Shown piece by piece: positions 27,543 to 36,705 of a stretch of DNA of 64,000 nt (position 1 is its first letter; each line of letters starts with the position of its first letter). The notes under the pieces were generated by a model, which worked only from the letters and a program-made list of their open reading frames with translations, searched no databases and was not told where the DNA came from. The position numbers were made by a program, and so were the translations under genes. The stretch is from the NCBI GenBank assembly GCA_019752295.1, contig JAIEMK010000005.1:124001-188000 (forward strand), written 5' to 3'. The DNA comes from Chitinophagaceae bacterium. Lineage in GTDB: Bacteria > Bacteroidota > Bacteroidia > Chitinophagales > Chitinophagaceae.

Positions 27543-28253
27543 ATGGCAAAGTATCAAAAACAATTCCGCATTCTTGTTGCAGTTGATTGCATTATTTTTG
27601 GCTTCGATGGAGCTGAGCTAAAGATTTTATTAATAAAAAGAGGTCTGGAACCGGAAAAAGGGAAATGGAGCTTGATGGGTGGTTTCATTACCGAAAAAGA
27701 AAATTTCGACAAAGGTGGATCCAGAATTCTCAAACAACTCACTGGACTTGAAGGAGTTTACATGGAGCAACTACATGCTTTTGGCCATCCTGATCGTGAC
27801 CCTAATGAGCGAACCATTTCTGTTGCTTATTTTGCATTAATAGATATTCACAAATTCGAAAATCAAATTAATTCAGATTATCACGCTGAATGGTTTCCTT
27901 TAAAAAAGATTCCCAAACTAATTTTCGACCATAACAATATGGTTGCAAAAGCCCGAGAACGTCTTCGGTATAAATCAGCATTTCATCCTATACTTTTCGA
28001 GTTGCTTCCTGATAAATTTACTCTGCCACAATTACAGAGTTTATATGAAGGGATTTTTGATATGGAGTTTGATAAAAGGAACTTTAGCAGAAAGATTCAA
28101 TCAACCAAACTACTTATTAAGCAAAAAGATAAAGATAAAGAGAGCTCCAAAAAAGGAGCTTACTATTATAAACTAGATAAACGGCGTTATGCCGCAAATC
28201 TGCATGCTTTTTTAAATATAATCCCTAACCCTGTAATATTTAATAGGCTATAA
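27543..28253 (+). CDS. araR: AraR-type Nudix-related arabinose regulator
   Basis: A 236-residue regulator of the Bacteroidota AraR type: an N-terminal Nudix domain (about 8-140) used as sugar sensor and a C-terminal winged-helix DNA-binding domain (about 150-225). The Nudix box starts normally (G47, E53, R61), but the catalytic REUXEE reads R61-I-L-K-Q-L, so the metal-binding glutamates are gone and hydrolase activity is not expected. Family knowledge: in Bacteroides the relative represses arabinose genes and is released by L-arabinose. It lies directly upstream of araB-araD-GH127-araA and divergent from galK, well placed to control both arms. Confidence 0.9.
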   Translation: MAKYQKQFRILVAVDCIIFGFDGAELKILLIKRGLEPEKGKWSLMGGFITEKENFDKGGSRILKQLTGLEGVYMEQLHAFGHPDRDPNERTISVAYFALIDIHKFENQINSDYHAEWFPLKKIPKLIFDHNNMVAKARERLRYKSAFHPILFELLPDKFTLPQLQSLYEGIFDMEFDKRNFSRKIQSTKLLIKQKDKDKESSKKGAYYYKLDKRRYAANLHAFLNIIPNPVIFNRL

Positions 28254-28314
28254 TTTATTCGCATAATAATCGACTAATAGTGTTGCCCAACATGAATTAG
28301 ACAAGACATATATC

Positions 28315-29982
28315 ATGAACAAAAAAGCTTTTGTAATTGGAGTTGACTTTGGCACTGACTCAGTAAGATCAATACTTGTAGATAGTAGCAATGGAGAAGA
28401 AATAAGTTCCTCTATTTTTTACTATCCTAGATGGAAAGAAGGCAAATATTGTAACCCCTCTAAAAATCAATTCCGCCAGCATCCCCAAGATTATATAGAT
28501 GGATTGCAACATACTATTCGTGGTTGCGTAGAAATTGCCGGCCCAAATATTGCGTCTGCTATAAAAGCTATAGGTGTTGATACAACAGGGAGTAGCCCTG
28601 TAGCTGTAGATAGTAAGGGTCAACCTCTTGCTTTACAGAAAAATTTTGAAGAGAACCCCAATGCAATGTTTGTTTTATGGAAAGATCATACTGCAGTAGC
28701 AGAAGCTGCATCTATTAATCAGCATGCAACAAATTTTCCAATCAACTATTTACAATATGTGGGTGGAATATATTCGTCTGAATGGTTTTGGGCGAAGCTA
28801 TTACATATACTACGTGTAGATGAATCTGTAAGAAAAGCTTGCTATACTTGGGTGGAGCATTGCGATTGGATTCCTTTTTTATTAACCGGACAAACCGATG
28901 CAAGCCAATTAAAGAGAAGCGTTTGCGCTGCTGGACACAAAGGGTTATGGTCTGCCAATTTTGACGGATATCCACCTAATGAATTTTTTACATCATTAGA
29001 TCCACTTCTAGAGGGGCATGTACAAAAATTAGGAAAAACTGTTTATACATCTGATCAATCTGCCGGGCAGATCTCACACGAATGGGCAGAAAAATTGGGG
29101 CTCCCATCTGATACAATTATTGCAGTAGGCGCTTTCGACGCTCATATGGGAGCAGTAGGCGGACAAATTGAACCATTTCATCTCAGCAAGGTAATGGGTA
29201 CATCTACTTGTGATATGCTTGTTGCTCCTAAATCTAGTATTCAAAACAAATTAGTGAAAGGGATTTGTGGCCAAGTTGATGGCTCCGTAATTCCTGGTAT
29301 GATTGGATTGGAAGCAGGTCAATCTGCTTTTGGTGATAGTTATGCTTGGTTAAAAAAATTGATACTCTCACCTGTGATTGAAATTCTAAATAAATCAATA
29401 CTTACAGACCAAGAAACAATCGCAAAACTGACTGAAGAGCTTTCTGACCAATTAATTGCTGAGCTCAGTAAAAAAGCAAGCGAATTACCATTATCACTTA
29501 CCGACCCCATTGCAACAGATTGGTTGAATGGTAGAAGAACACCAGATGCAAATCAATTACTAAAAAGCGGAATAATTGGCTTGAATCTTTCCACAGATGC
29601 AGTGATGCTTTTCAAAACAATCGTTGAATCAACCTGCTTTGGTGCAAAAGCGATAGTGGATCGATTTATTGAAGAACAAGTTCCAATTGAAGGATTGATC
29701 GGACTTGGAGGTGTTGCAAAAAAATCTCCTTATATCATGCAAGTCATGAGCGATATTATGAATATGCCAATTAGAATTCATAAAAGCGAACAAACCTGTG
29801 CATTGGGTGCCGCAATGTTTGCCGCAACAGCAGCAGGTTTATTTGAAAAAGTGGATGATGCAATGGTAATTATGGGGCAAGGATTTGATGCTACTTATAC
29901 TCCAAATAAAAACAATATTGAATATTACAGCAAGAGAATGCAGGCATATAAAAAACTAGGGGCATTTATAGAAACCTTATAA
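28315..29982 (+). CDS. araB: Ribulokinase
   Basis: A 555-residue FGGY-family kinase phosphorylating L-ribulose to L-ribulose-5-phosphate. The N-terminal phosphate-1 motif is GVDFGTDSVRSILVD. The catalytic-Asp segment is GAFDAHMGAVGGQ, and the C-terminal ATP site has GLIGLGGVAKKSPYIMQV. Length matches AraB. It begins 62 bases after araR and ends one base before araD starts, so araB and araD are tightly coupled. Confidence 0.96.
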   Translation: MNKKAFVIGVDFGTDSVRSILVDSSNGEEISSSIFYYPRWKEGKYCNPSKNQFRQHPQDYIDGLQHTIRGCVEIAGPNIASAIKAIGVDTTGSSPVAVDSKGQPLALQKNFEENPNAMFVLWKDHTAVAEAASINQHATNFPINYLQYVGGIYSSEWFWAKLLHILRVDESVRKACYTWVEHCDWIPFLLTGQTDASQLKRSVCAAGHKGLWSANFDGYPPNEFFTSLDPLLEGHVQKLGKTVYTSDQSAGQISHEWAEKLGLPSDTIIAVGAFDAHMGAVGGQIEPFHLSKVMGTSTCDMLVAPKSSIQNKLVKGICGQVDGSVIPGMIGLEAGQSAFGDSYAWLKKLILSPVIEILNKSILTDQETIAKLTEELSDQLIAELSKKASELPLSLTDPIATDWLNGRRTPDANQLLKSGIIGLNLSTDAVMLFKTIVESTCFGAKAIVDRFIEEQVPIEGLIGLGGVAKKSPYIMQVMSDIMNMPIRIHKSEQTCALGAAMFAATAAGLFEKVDDAMVIMGQGFDATYTPNKNNIEYYSKRMQAYKKLGAFIETL

Positions 29983-29983
29983 T

Positions 29984-30688
29984 ATGAATACCACAGACTA
30001 CGAAAAAATAAAACAAGAAGCCTACTATGCAAATATGCAATTACCTAAACTTGGTTTGGTTATGTTCACATTTGGCAATGTAAGTGTTGCTGACCGTGAA
30101 CTAAACGTGTTTGCCATTAAACCAAGCGGCATACCTTATGAGGAACTTGCACCTGAAAAAATGGTGATTGTAGACTTTAATGGAAAAATCATTTCTGGAA
30201 ATTTAAGACCGTCTTCAGATACCAAAACTCACGCAGTATTATACAAATATTGGGAACATATCGAAAGTATTGTTCACACTCATTCTACTTATGGAACTGC
30301 TTGGGCTCAATCGCAAAGGGCCATTCCAATTTATGGAACAACGCATGCTGATCATTTAACTTTAGATATACCATGTGCTCCTCCAATGGAAGATTCCATG
30401 ATTGAGGGCGATTATGAATATCAAACTGGCTTCCAGATTATGAACCATTTCAAAGAACTAGGCTTGAATTATAAAGAAGTTGAAATGATTTTAGTGGGAA
30501 ACCATGCCCCTTTTACTTGGGGTAAAACTCCTAGTAAAGCGGTATACAATGCAGCAGTATTGGAGGAACTTGCCAGAATAGCCTATTTAACTGAACAGAT
30601 CAATCCAAATTCGCCCAAGCTAAAAGAATCTTTAATCAAAAAGCACTACGACCGTAAACATGGCTCTGCCTCCTATTATGGTCAATAA
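29984..30688 (+). CDS. araD: L-ribulose-5-phosphate 4-epimerase
   Basis: A 234-residue zinc enzyme of the class II aldolase fold that makes D-xylulose-5-phosphate, the entry to the pentose phosphate pathway. Visible are the phosphate-binding IKPSGIPYEEL, SSDTKTHAVLY, and the zinc histidines in HTHSTYGTAWAQ and a later His in MILVGNHAPFTWG. It starts one base after araB ends and is followed 31 bases later by the GH127 gene. Confidence 0.96.
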   Translation: MNTTDYEKIKQEAYYANMQLPKLGLVMFTFGNVSVADRELNVFAIKPSGIPYEELAPEKMVIVDFNGKIISGNLRPSSDTKTHAVLYKYWEHIESIVHTHSTYGTAWAQSQRAIPIYGTTHADHLTLDIPCAPPMEDSMIEGDYEYQTGFQIMNHFKELGLNYKEVEMILVGNHAPFTWGKTPSKAVYNAAVLEELARIAYLTEQINPNSPKLKESLIKKHYDRKHGSASYYGQ

Positions 30689-30718
30689 TGCTTCTTAAAT
30701 ACAACAAACCATTTTTTC

Positions 30719-32731
30719 ATGAAACCATTTTTTGTAATTGCTTTTCTGTCAACAATCTTTTGTGTAAATGCACAAAATAAAGATTACCCTATACAAGCAT
30801 TAGACTTTACAAAAGTTAAACTACAAGATCGTTTCTGGATGCCTAGAATTGAAACCAATAGATTAGTAACTATCCCTGCATCTTTTGCAAGATGTGAAAG
30901 CACTGGTCGGGTAAAGAATTTTTTAATGGCCGCAACAAAATCGGGAAAGTTCTGTACTCGTTACCCATTTGACGATACCGATATTTATAAAACCATAGAA
31001 GCCGCTTCTTTTTCTCTCGCTTTGCATTATGATTCGAAGCTTGATGCATACCTCGATTCAATGATTCAAATCATTTCTAATGCACAAGAACCAGATGGTT
31101 ATTTATATACTGCTCGAACCATTGATAAAATTAATGTGAATCCTTTTTTTGGAAAAGAGCGCTGGGAAAAAGAGAGAGAATATAGCCACGAATTATATAA
31201 CGCCGGGCACTTGTATGAAGCAGCCTCAGCTCATTATCTTGCTACAAAAAAAACAACCCTTTTAACAATTGCATTAAAAAATGCAGATTTGGTTTGTTCT
31301 GTATTTGGTCCAAACAAACGCCATGTTGCCCCAGGACATGAAATCATTGAAATGGGACTGGTTAAATTATATCGCATCACCGAAAAAATAGAATACCTAA
31401 ATACCGCAAAATTTTTTATTGAAGAAAGAGGAAACTTCAAAGGCTATGATTCCAAAAACAAGGATCCCTTTAAAAACGGTGCTTACTGGCAAGATGATAT
31501 CCCAGTAAAACAACAGCAGGAAGCAGAGGGGCATGCAGTTAGAGCAGGTTACCTATATGCAGCCATGGCAGATATTGCAGCACTCACAGAAGATAAAGAC
31601 ATGCTGGCGGCGGTTGATAGAATTTGGGCTAATGAGACTGGTAAAAAAATGTATGTGCAAGGAGGTGTAGGTGCTATTGGCAACGGAGAACGATTTGGCG
31701 ATAATTATGAGCTTCCTAATACAACTGCTTACAATGAAACCTGTGCCGCCATTGCCAATATTTATTTCAATCAGAGAATGTTTTTACTACATGGCAATGC
31801 ACAATATATTGATGTGCTTGAAAAGATTCTCTATAATGGTTTTTTATCTGGCGTGGGGTTAGACGGCAAATCTTTTTTTTATACGAATGCCATGCAGATT
31901 CATCATTATTTACAACATCCGGATATGGAGACTGAAAGATCAGGTTGGTTCGAATGTTCTTGCTGTCCTACCAACATCGCACGTCTAATGCCTTCCATTC
32001 CTGGTTATGTTTATGCACAAAAAAAAGATAGTATTTATGCGAATCTTTTCATTTCCGGAAATGCTTCCTTACAAATAAATAATAAAAGCATTGAAATTAA
32101 ACAAGAGAATAATTATCCTTGGGATGGACATTTAAAGTTCACTATCAGTACTGAGCAACCTATTAGTTTTAATATGATGATTCGTATTCCAGGTTGGGCT
32201 CAAAATGTTGCTTTACCTAATAATCTTTATCATTTTAGCAAAGAATCAAATGCCAAAGTAGTGATTAGTGTAAACGGGAAAATTACTGCATATCAAATTC
32301 AAAATGGATATGCTATTTTAAAAAGAACTTGGAATAAAAACGATCATATTCAAGTGATACTTCCAATGGAAGCAAGAAGGGTCGCTTCTGATACGCTGAT
32401 AAAAAACAATATTGGTAAACTTTCTTTACAAAGAGGGCCGATCATGTATTGTGCAGAATGGAAAGACAATGCTGGTTCCACCTCAAATATTATTCTTCCT
32501 GAATCCGCTAAAATAAATACACAATTCAACCCAGATTTATTAAATGGAGTGATGGTACTAAAATCACAATCATTCCAAGTTTTGATTAGCGCAAACGGGC
32601 AAGAAATAAAAACTATTGCAAAACCTTTCATCGCTATTCCTTATTACGCTTGGGCTAATAGAGGAAAGGGCGAAATGACCGTTTGGATACCTGAAAAAGT
32701 AACAGCAACAGAACTAATAACAAATCGATAA
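30719..32731 (+). CDS. GH127 beta-L-arabinofuranosidase (DUF1680 family)
   Basis: A 670-residue secreted enzyme with signal peptide [19 protein letters not shown]. The family zinc/catalytic set is intact: E340 and C342 in AYNETCAAI, and C415 and C416 in [11 protein letters not shown]. In the known beta-L-arabinofuranosidase the last cysteine pair supplies the nucleophile and zinc ligands. An alpha/alpha barrel is followed by beta-sandwich domains (about 430-670). It releases beta-L-arabinofuranose, as found in hydroxyproline-linked arabino-oligosaccharides. It is embedded between araD and araA, so its expression should follow that of arabinose catabolism. Confidence 0.93.
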   Translation: MKPFFVIAFLSTIFCVNAQNKDYPIQALDFTKVKLQDRFWMPRIETNRLVTIPASFARCESTGRVKNFLMAATKSGKFCTRYPFDDTDIYKTIEAASFSLALHYDSKLDAYLDSMIQIISNAQEPDGYLYTARTIDKINVNPFFGKERWEKEREYSHELYNAGHLYEAASAHYLATKKTTLLTIALKNADLVCSVFGPNKRHVAPGHEIIEMGLVKLYRITEKIEYLNTAKFFIEERGNFKGYDSKNKDPFKNGAYWQDDIPVKQQQEAEGHAVRAGYLYAAMADIAALTEDKDMLAAVDRIWANETGKKMYVQGGVGAIGNGERFGDNYELPNTTAYNETCAAIANIYFNQRMFLLHGNAQYIDVLEKILYNGFLSGVGLDGKSFFYTNAMQIHHYLQHPDMETERSGWFECSCCPTNIARLMPSIPGYVYAQKKDSIYANLFISGNASLQINNKSIEIKQENNYPWDGHLKFTISTEQPISFNMMIRIPGWAQNVALPNNLYHFSKESNAKVVISVNGKITAYQIQNGYAILKRTWNKNDHIQVILPMEARRVASDTLIKNNIGKLSLQRGPIMYCAEWKDNAGSTSNIILPESAKINTQFNPDLLNGVMVLKSQSFQVLISANGQEIKTIAKPFIAIPYYAWANRGKGEMTVWIPEKVTATELITNR

Positions 32732-32745
32732 ATACTGAAAAAAAA

Positions 32746-34236
32746 ATGATCAATTTAAAAACACTTGAAGTTTGGTTCATAACAGGCAGTCAGAATTTGT
32801 ACGGAGAGGAAACCTTACATCAAGTTGCCGAACACTCAAAATCTATTGCTTCCTATTTAAATGAAGTAGAACTTATTCCTGTTACTGTTGTGTATAAGCC
32901 AACAGTAAAATCAACAGAAGAAGTAACTGCAATTATGCAAGAAGCCAATAATTCGACTAATTGCATTGGTGTGATTACTTGGATGCATACATTTTCTCCT
33001 GCAAAAATGTGGATCAACGGATTAAAAATTCTTAATAAACCTTTACTGCATTTTCATACACAGTTTAATAGAGATATTCCTTGGAATACGATTGATATGG
33101 ATTTCATGAATCTAAATCAAAGTGCCCATGGCGATCGTGAATTTGGATTTATGCTGACCCGCATGCGCATCAACCGAAAAGTAGTGGTTGGGCATTGGCA
33201 AGACAATGAATCACTATCGAAAATTAGTGGCTGGATGCGCGCTGCTGCAGGTTGGCACGATTGGCAGGGAGCAAAATTTGTTCGTTTTGGCGACAACATG
33301 AGATATGTTGCTGTAACAGAAGGAGATAAAGTAGAAGCAGAATTAAAATTTGGGTACTCTGTAAATACTTATGGTGTAGGCGATTTAGTAGCCGTGGTTA
33401 ATCAAGTAAGCGATAAACAAATTGATGAGCTTATCGCAGTTTATGAGGAAGCATATACTTTAGTAGAATCTTTACAAAAAGGGGGATCAAATCATCAGTC
33501 ACTCAGAGAAGCTGCCCGAATTGAAATAGGCATTGAAACATTTTTAGAGCAAGGCAATTTTAAAGGATTTACTACCACATTTGAAGACTTACATGGGCTG
33601 GTTCAATTACCGGGCATTGCTGCGCAAAGGTTAATGGCCAAGGGTTATGGATTTGCCGGTGAGGGAGATTGGAAAACATCTGCACTGGTAAGAGCGATGA
33701 AAGTAATGGGTTCTGGATTAAAAGGTGGTGCTTCTTTTATGGAAGACTACACCTATCATTTTAATCCAGATAATAGAATGGTTTTGGGGGCACACATGCT
33801 AGAGATCTGTGAATCGATCTCTGATGCTAAACCAAGCTGTGAAATTCATCCTTTAGGTATCGGTGGTAAAGCCGACCCAGTTAGACTCGTTTTTAATTCT
33901 GGACCTGGACCTGCCATCAACGCAACAATTGTTGATATGGGTAATCGTTTTAGATTATTGGTGAACGAAGTAATGGCAGTGAGTTCATTCAATCCATTAC
34001 CAAAACTTCCGGTAGCGCGCGTTCTTTGGAAACCTTATCCAAATATGCATTCAGGATGTGCTGCTTGGATCTTGGGGGGTGGTGCACACCATACTTGTTA
34101 TAGCCAAAGTATTAGTGCAGATCATATGGAGGACTTTGCTGAAATGGCAGGAATTGAATACCTCTTGATTGGAAAAGATACAAAGCTTAGCCAATTTAAA
34201 AACGAATTACGTTGGAACGAAATAGCTTATAAATAA
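32746..34236 (+). CDS. araA: L-arabinose isomerase
   Basis: A 496-residue manganese-dependent enzyme converting L-arabinose to L-ribulose. The start [21 protein letters not shown] is diagnostic, followed by [29 protein letters not shown] and [12 protein letters not shown]. The metal ligands are expected in the segments [23 protein letters not shown] and the late [16 protein letters not shown]. Length matches AraA. It follows GH127 by 14 bases and is followed 32 bases later by the symporter. Confidence 0.98.
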   Translation: MINLKTLEVWFITGSQNLYGEETLHQVAEHSKSIASYLNEVELIPVTVVYKPTVKSTEEVTAIMQEANNSTNCIGVITWMHTFSPAKMWINGLKILNKPLLHFHTQFNRDIPWNTIDMDFMNLNQSAHGDREFGFMLTRMRINRKVVVGHWQDNESLSKISGWMRAAAGWHDWQGAKFVRFGDNMRYVAVTEGDKVEAELKFGYSVNTYGVGDLVAVVNQVSDKQIDELIAVYEEAYTLVESLQKGGSNHQSLREAARIEIGIETFLEQGNFKGFTTTFEDLHGLVQLPGIAAQRLMAKGYGFAGEGDWKTSALVRAMKVMGSGLKGGASFMEDYTYHFNPDNRMVLGAHMLEICESISDAKPSCEIHPLGIGGKADPVRLVFNSGPGPAINATIVDMGNRFRLLVNEVMAVSSFNPLPKLPVARVLWKPYPNMHSGCAAWILGGGAHHTCYSQSISADHMEDFAEMAGIEYLLIGKDTKLSQFKNELRWNEIAYK

Positions 34237-34268
34237 TTTAATTACTTACAAATATTCAAAATAAAACG

Positions 34269-35954
34269 ATGAACAAAAACCTTGCCCTAGCAGACTATCT
34301 GGTATTTATTATTTACTTCATTATTGTAGCTGGTTACGGTTACAGTATCTATCGAAAGCGCAAAAAAAACGAGCACGATGCAAAAGCCTATTTCCTTGCA
34401 GAGGGTTCACTTACCTGGTGGGCCATTGGCGCTTCACTGATTGCATCAAATATTTCTGCGGAGCAATTTATTGGTATGAGTGGCGAGGGATTTTTTTTGG
34501 GCATTGCCGTTGCAGCGTATGAATGGCTTGCGGCTGTTGCACTGATCATCATTGCCATATGGTTTATACCTGTTTATTTAAAGAACAAGATTTATACAAT
34601 GCCGCAATTTTTAAAGACAAGGTATAACGAATCTACAGCCTTGATTATGGCCATATTTTGGTTGTTCCTTTACGTCTTTGTAAACCTAACATCTATCCTT
34701 TATTTAGGCGCCGTTGCCATTAACGGAATTGCAGGTGGCGGATACCTACATACTATTATGATTGGTCTTTCCATTTTTGCATTATTGATTTCTTTAGGCG
34801 GAATGAAAGTAGTTGCTTACACCGACGTAATTCAGGTGGCCGTATTAATTATAGGCGGGCTTGTTACCACATATATCGCTTTAACAACGGTTGGCTCTTA
34901 TTTTGGTGTTGGTGAAAATGCAATTGCAGGATTCAAAGTTTTATTGAAGGAAGCTCCGGAACATTTTAAAATGATTATTCCTAAACCAACTGCTGCATCT
35001 TCACAAAACGACATTAATAAATACATTACTTTCCCCGGACTACTTTCTTATGCTGCTGGTATTTGGATCATCAACCTTAACTATTGGGGTTGTAACCAGT
35101 ATATCACACAACGTGCCCTGGGAGCAGATCTGCAAACCGCCCGTACTGGTATTTTATTTGCAGGCTTCTTAAAACTAATGATGCCCTTGATTGTAATGTT
35201 GCCAGGTATTGCAGCTTTTGTATTATACCAATCAGGTCATTTACCCCAATTGGTTGGAGGTAAAGATGGTGCCTATTCTGCAGTGCTTACCTTTTTGCCA
35301 ACAGGTTTAAAAGGTTTATCTGTTGCTGCACTTACTGCTGCTATTGTTGCATCGCTCGCCGGAAAAGTAAATAGCATTTCAACTATTTACACTTTAGATG
35401 TACATAAAAAATATATTCATAAAGATGCCAATGAAAAAAGTCAGGTATATATTGGTCGCTTCGCTGTATTTGCTGCAATGATTTTAGCAGTATTATTTAC
35501 CTGGAACGACTTATTAGGAATTGGAGGTGTTGGTGGATTTACGTATATCCAAAAATATACCGGTTTCATTAGCCCTGGTGTGTTTGCCATGTTCTTGTTG
35601 GGAATGTTTTGGAAACGAACTACCGGCTCAGCAGCAATCGTTGGTCTGTTAACAGGTTTCCTGTTATCCGTTTTATTTAATGAGTTTGCTCCTGGCCTTT
35701 TTGGAAATGAAACATTATTGTATACTGCTTATCCGAATGGCAAAGGTGGCTTTGAAATACCATTCCATATTTGTATGGGGTTATCGTTCTTATTCACTAT
35801 GATTGCCATGATATCGGTAAGTCTTGCCGGTCCAAAAATTAATCCTAAGGCTTTCGAGTTAGATCGATCTATGTTTAAGCTTTCACCAGCTACAACTGTT
35901 TTAATTGTTATTATTTTATTTATCATTACCGCACTGTATGTTAAGTTTTGGTAG
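34269..35954 (+). CDS. Sodium/solute symporter (SSS family), likely sugar uptake
   Basis: A 561-residue inner-membrane transporter with about 13-14 hydrophobic segments. SSS/SGLT-type features include ASNISAEQFIGMSGEGF near residues 60-76, the signature region ISLGGMKVVAYTDVIQV, and NYWGCNQYITQRALGA. The vSGLT-like relatives import galactose, glucose or arabinose with sodium. As last gene of the araB-araD-GH127-araA operon, it most likely carries L-arabinose or galactose into the cytoplasm. The exact substrate cannot be read from the sequence. Confidence 0.92.
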   Translation: MNKNLALADYLVFIIYFIIVAGYGYSIYRKRKKNEHDAKAYFLAEGSLTWWAIGASLIASNISAEQFIGMSGEGFFLGIAVAAYEWLAAVALIIIAIWFIPVYLKNKIYTMPQFLKTRYNESTALIMAIFWLFLYVFVNLTSILYLGAVAINGIAGGGYLHTIMIGLSIFALLISLGGMKVVAYTDVIQVAVLIIGGLVTTYIALTTVGSYFGVGENAIAGFKVLLKEAPEHFKMIIPKPTAASSQNDINKYITFPGLLSYAAGIWIINLNYWGCNQYITQRALGADLQTARTGILFAGFLKLMMPLIVMLPGIAAFVLYQSGHLPQLVGGKDGAYSAVLTFLPTGLKGLSVAALTAAIVASLAGKVNSISTIYTLDVHKKYIHKDANEKSQVYIGRFAVFAAMILAVLFTWNDLLGIGGVGGFTYIQKYTGFISPGVFAMFLLGMFWKRTTGSAAIVGLLTGFLLSVLFNEFAPGLFGNETLLYTAYPNGKGGFEIPFHICMGLSFLFTMIAMISVSLAGPKINPKAFELDRSMFKLSPATTVLIVIILFIITALYVKFW

Positions 35955-35979
35955 ATAAGTCAATAGCTTTAAAAAAAAT

Positions 35980-36017
35980 CCTTCGATCCCTAGCAATAAG
36001 GGCGAAGGTTTTTTTTT
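35980..36017. terminator. Bidirectional terminator after the arabinose operon
   Basis: The stem CCTTCG (35980-35985) / CGAAGG (36003-36008), with inner CCCT/AGGG pairing, is followed by nine T on the plus strand (36009-36017). On the minus strand it is followed by the complement of A8 (35971-35978), so it can end both the symporter transcript and the opposing HAD gene. Confidence 0.85.
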
Positions 36018-36028
36018 AGAAACCCTTA

Positions 36029-36691
36029 TTAGATCAAATCACTAAGATTGAGTTCTCGATAATCTTTAATAAAACTAATAATATTACTGTATGCAGAAAA
36101 CTCATTTGCTTCATGCATCGTAGTTAGTACAACTGCTTTCATACCAGCCCTTGCTGCAGCTTCTACTCCTTTGGGGGCATCTTCAAATACAATACATTCC
36201 TGAGGAAAGACGCCAAGCTCAGCAGCCCCTTTTAAATAAGTTTCAGGGTCAGGTTTGCTTTCGATCACATCATCTGCGCTTACTATTGATGTAAAATAAT
36301 GCCGAAGATTTAATCCATCTAAAACAAAATTGATATTAAATGGAATCGCTGCAGATCCAATGCCCATGAGCACACCAGCCTCTTTAGATTCTGCTAAAAA
36401 AGTATCCAAGCCGTCAATTAATTTCAATAATGGGCGATATTCTGCCTGATACCTTTTTTCTTTCTCAACAGAAAGTGCATCCATTTCGTTTTTAGTAAAT
36501 CGGTCTTTCCCAAATATCCTGATCAACAGCTCAGTGTTTTTCCCATACATCTGTTCTTTTACTTCTTCCCAACTCAGGTTAGCGCCCAGGTCATCATTTA
36601 GGATATGAAACCATGCTTTGTTATGGTATTGCATATCATCAATCATGGTACCATTCAAATCGAATAAAAAAGCTTTTACTGGTAATGCCAT
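36029..36691 (-). CDS. HAD-superfamily hydrolase, beta-phosphoglucomutase-like
   Basis: A 220-residue cytoplasmic HAD protein of subfamily I (cap type C1). Motif I reads FLFDLNGTMIDD: the nucleophile D11 is present, but the second Asp of DxDGT, the usual acid/base, is N13. Later motifs are present: GIGSAA-type motif II near 112-117, the lysine in SADDVIESKPDPE, and VFEDAPKGVEAAARAGM. It could be a sugar-phosphate phosphatase or phosphoglucomutase-like enzyme with altered catalysis. It ends next to the bidirectional terminator and begins 14 bases after the beta-CASP gene. Confidence 0.88.
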   Translation of the reverse strand: MALPVKAFLFDLNGTMIDDMQYHNKAWFHILNDDLGANLSWEEVKEQMYGKNTELLIRIFGKDRFTKNEMDALSVEKEKRYQAEYRPLLKLIDGLDTFLAESKEAGVLMGIGSAAIPFNINFVLDGLNLRHYFTSIVSADDVIESKPDPETYLKGAAELGVFPQECIVFEDAPKGVEAAARAGMKAVVLTTMHEANEFSAYSNIISFIKDYRELNLSDLI

Positions 36692-36705
36692 TATGTAAAT
36701 TATAG

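Noticed and set aside
27330..28314. Shared AraR operator in the galK/araR and araR/araB spacers
   Set aside because: Only short similarities such as AGTGTTG appear in both; too short and not symmetric enough to claim as a binding site.
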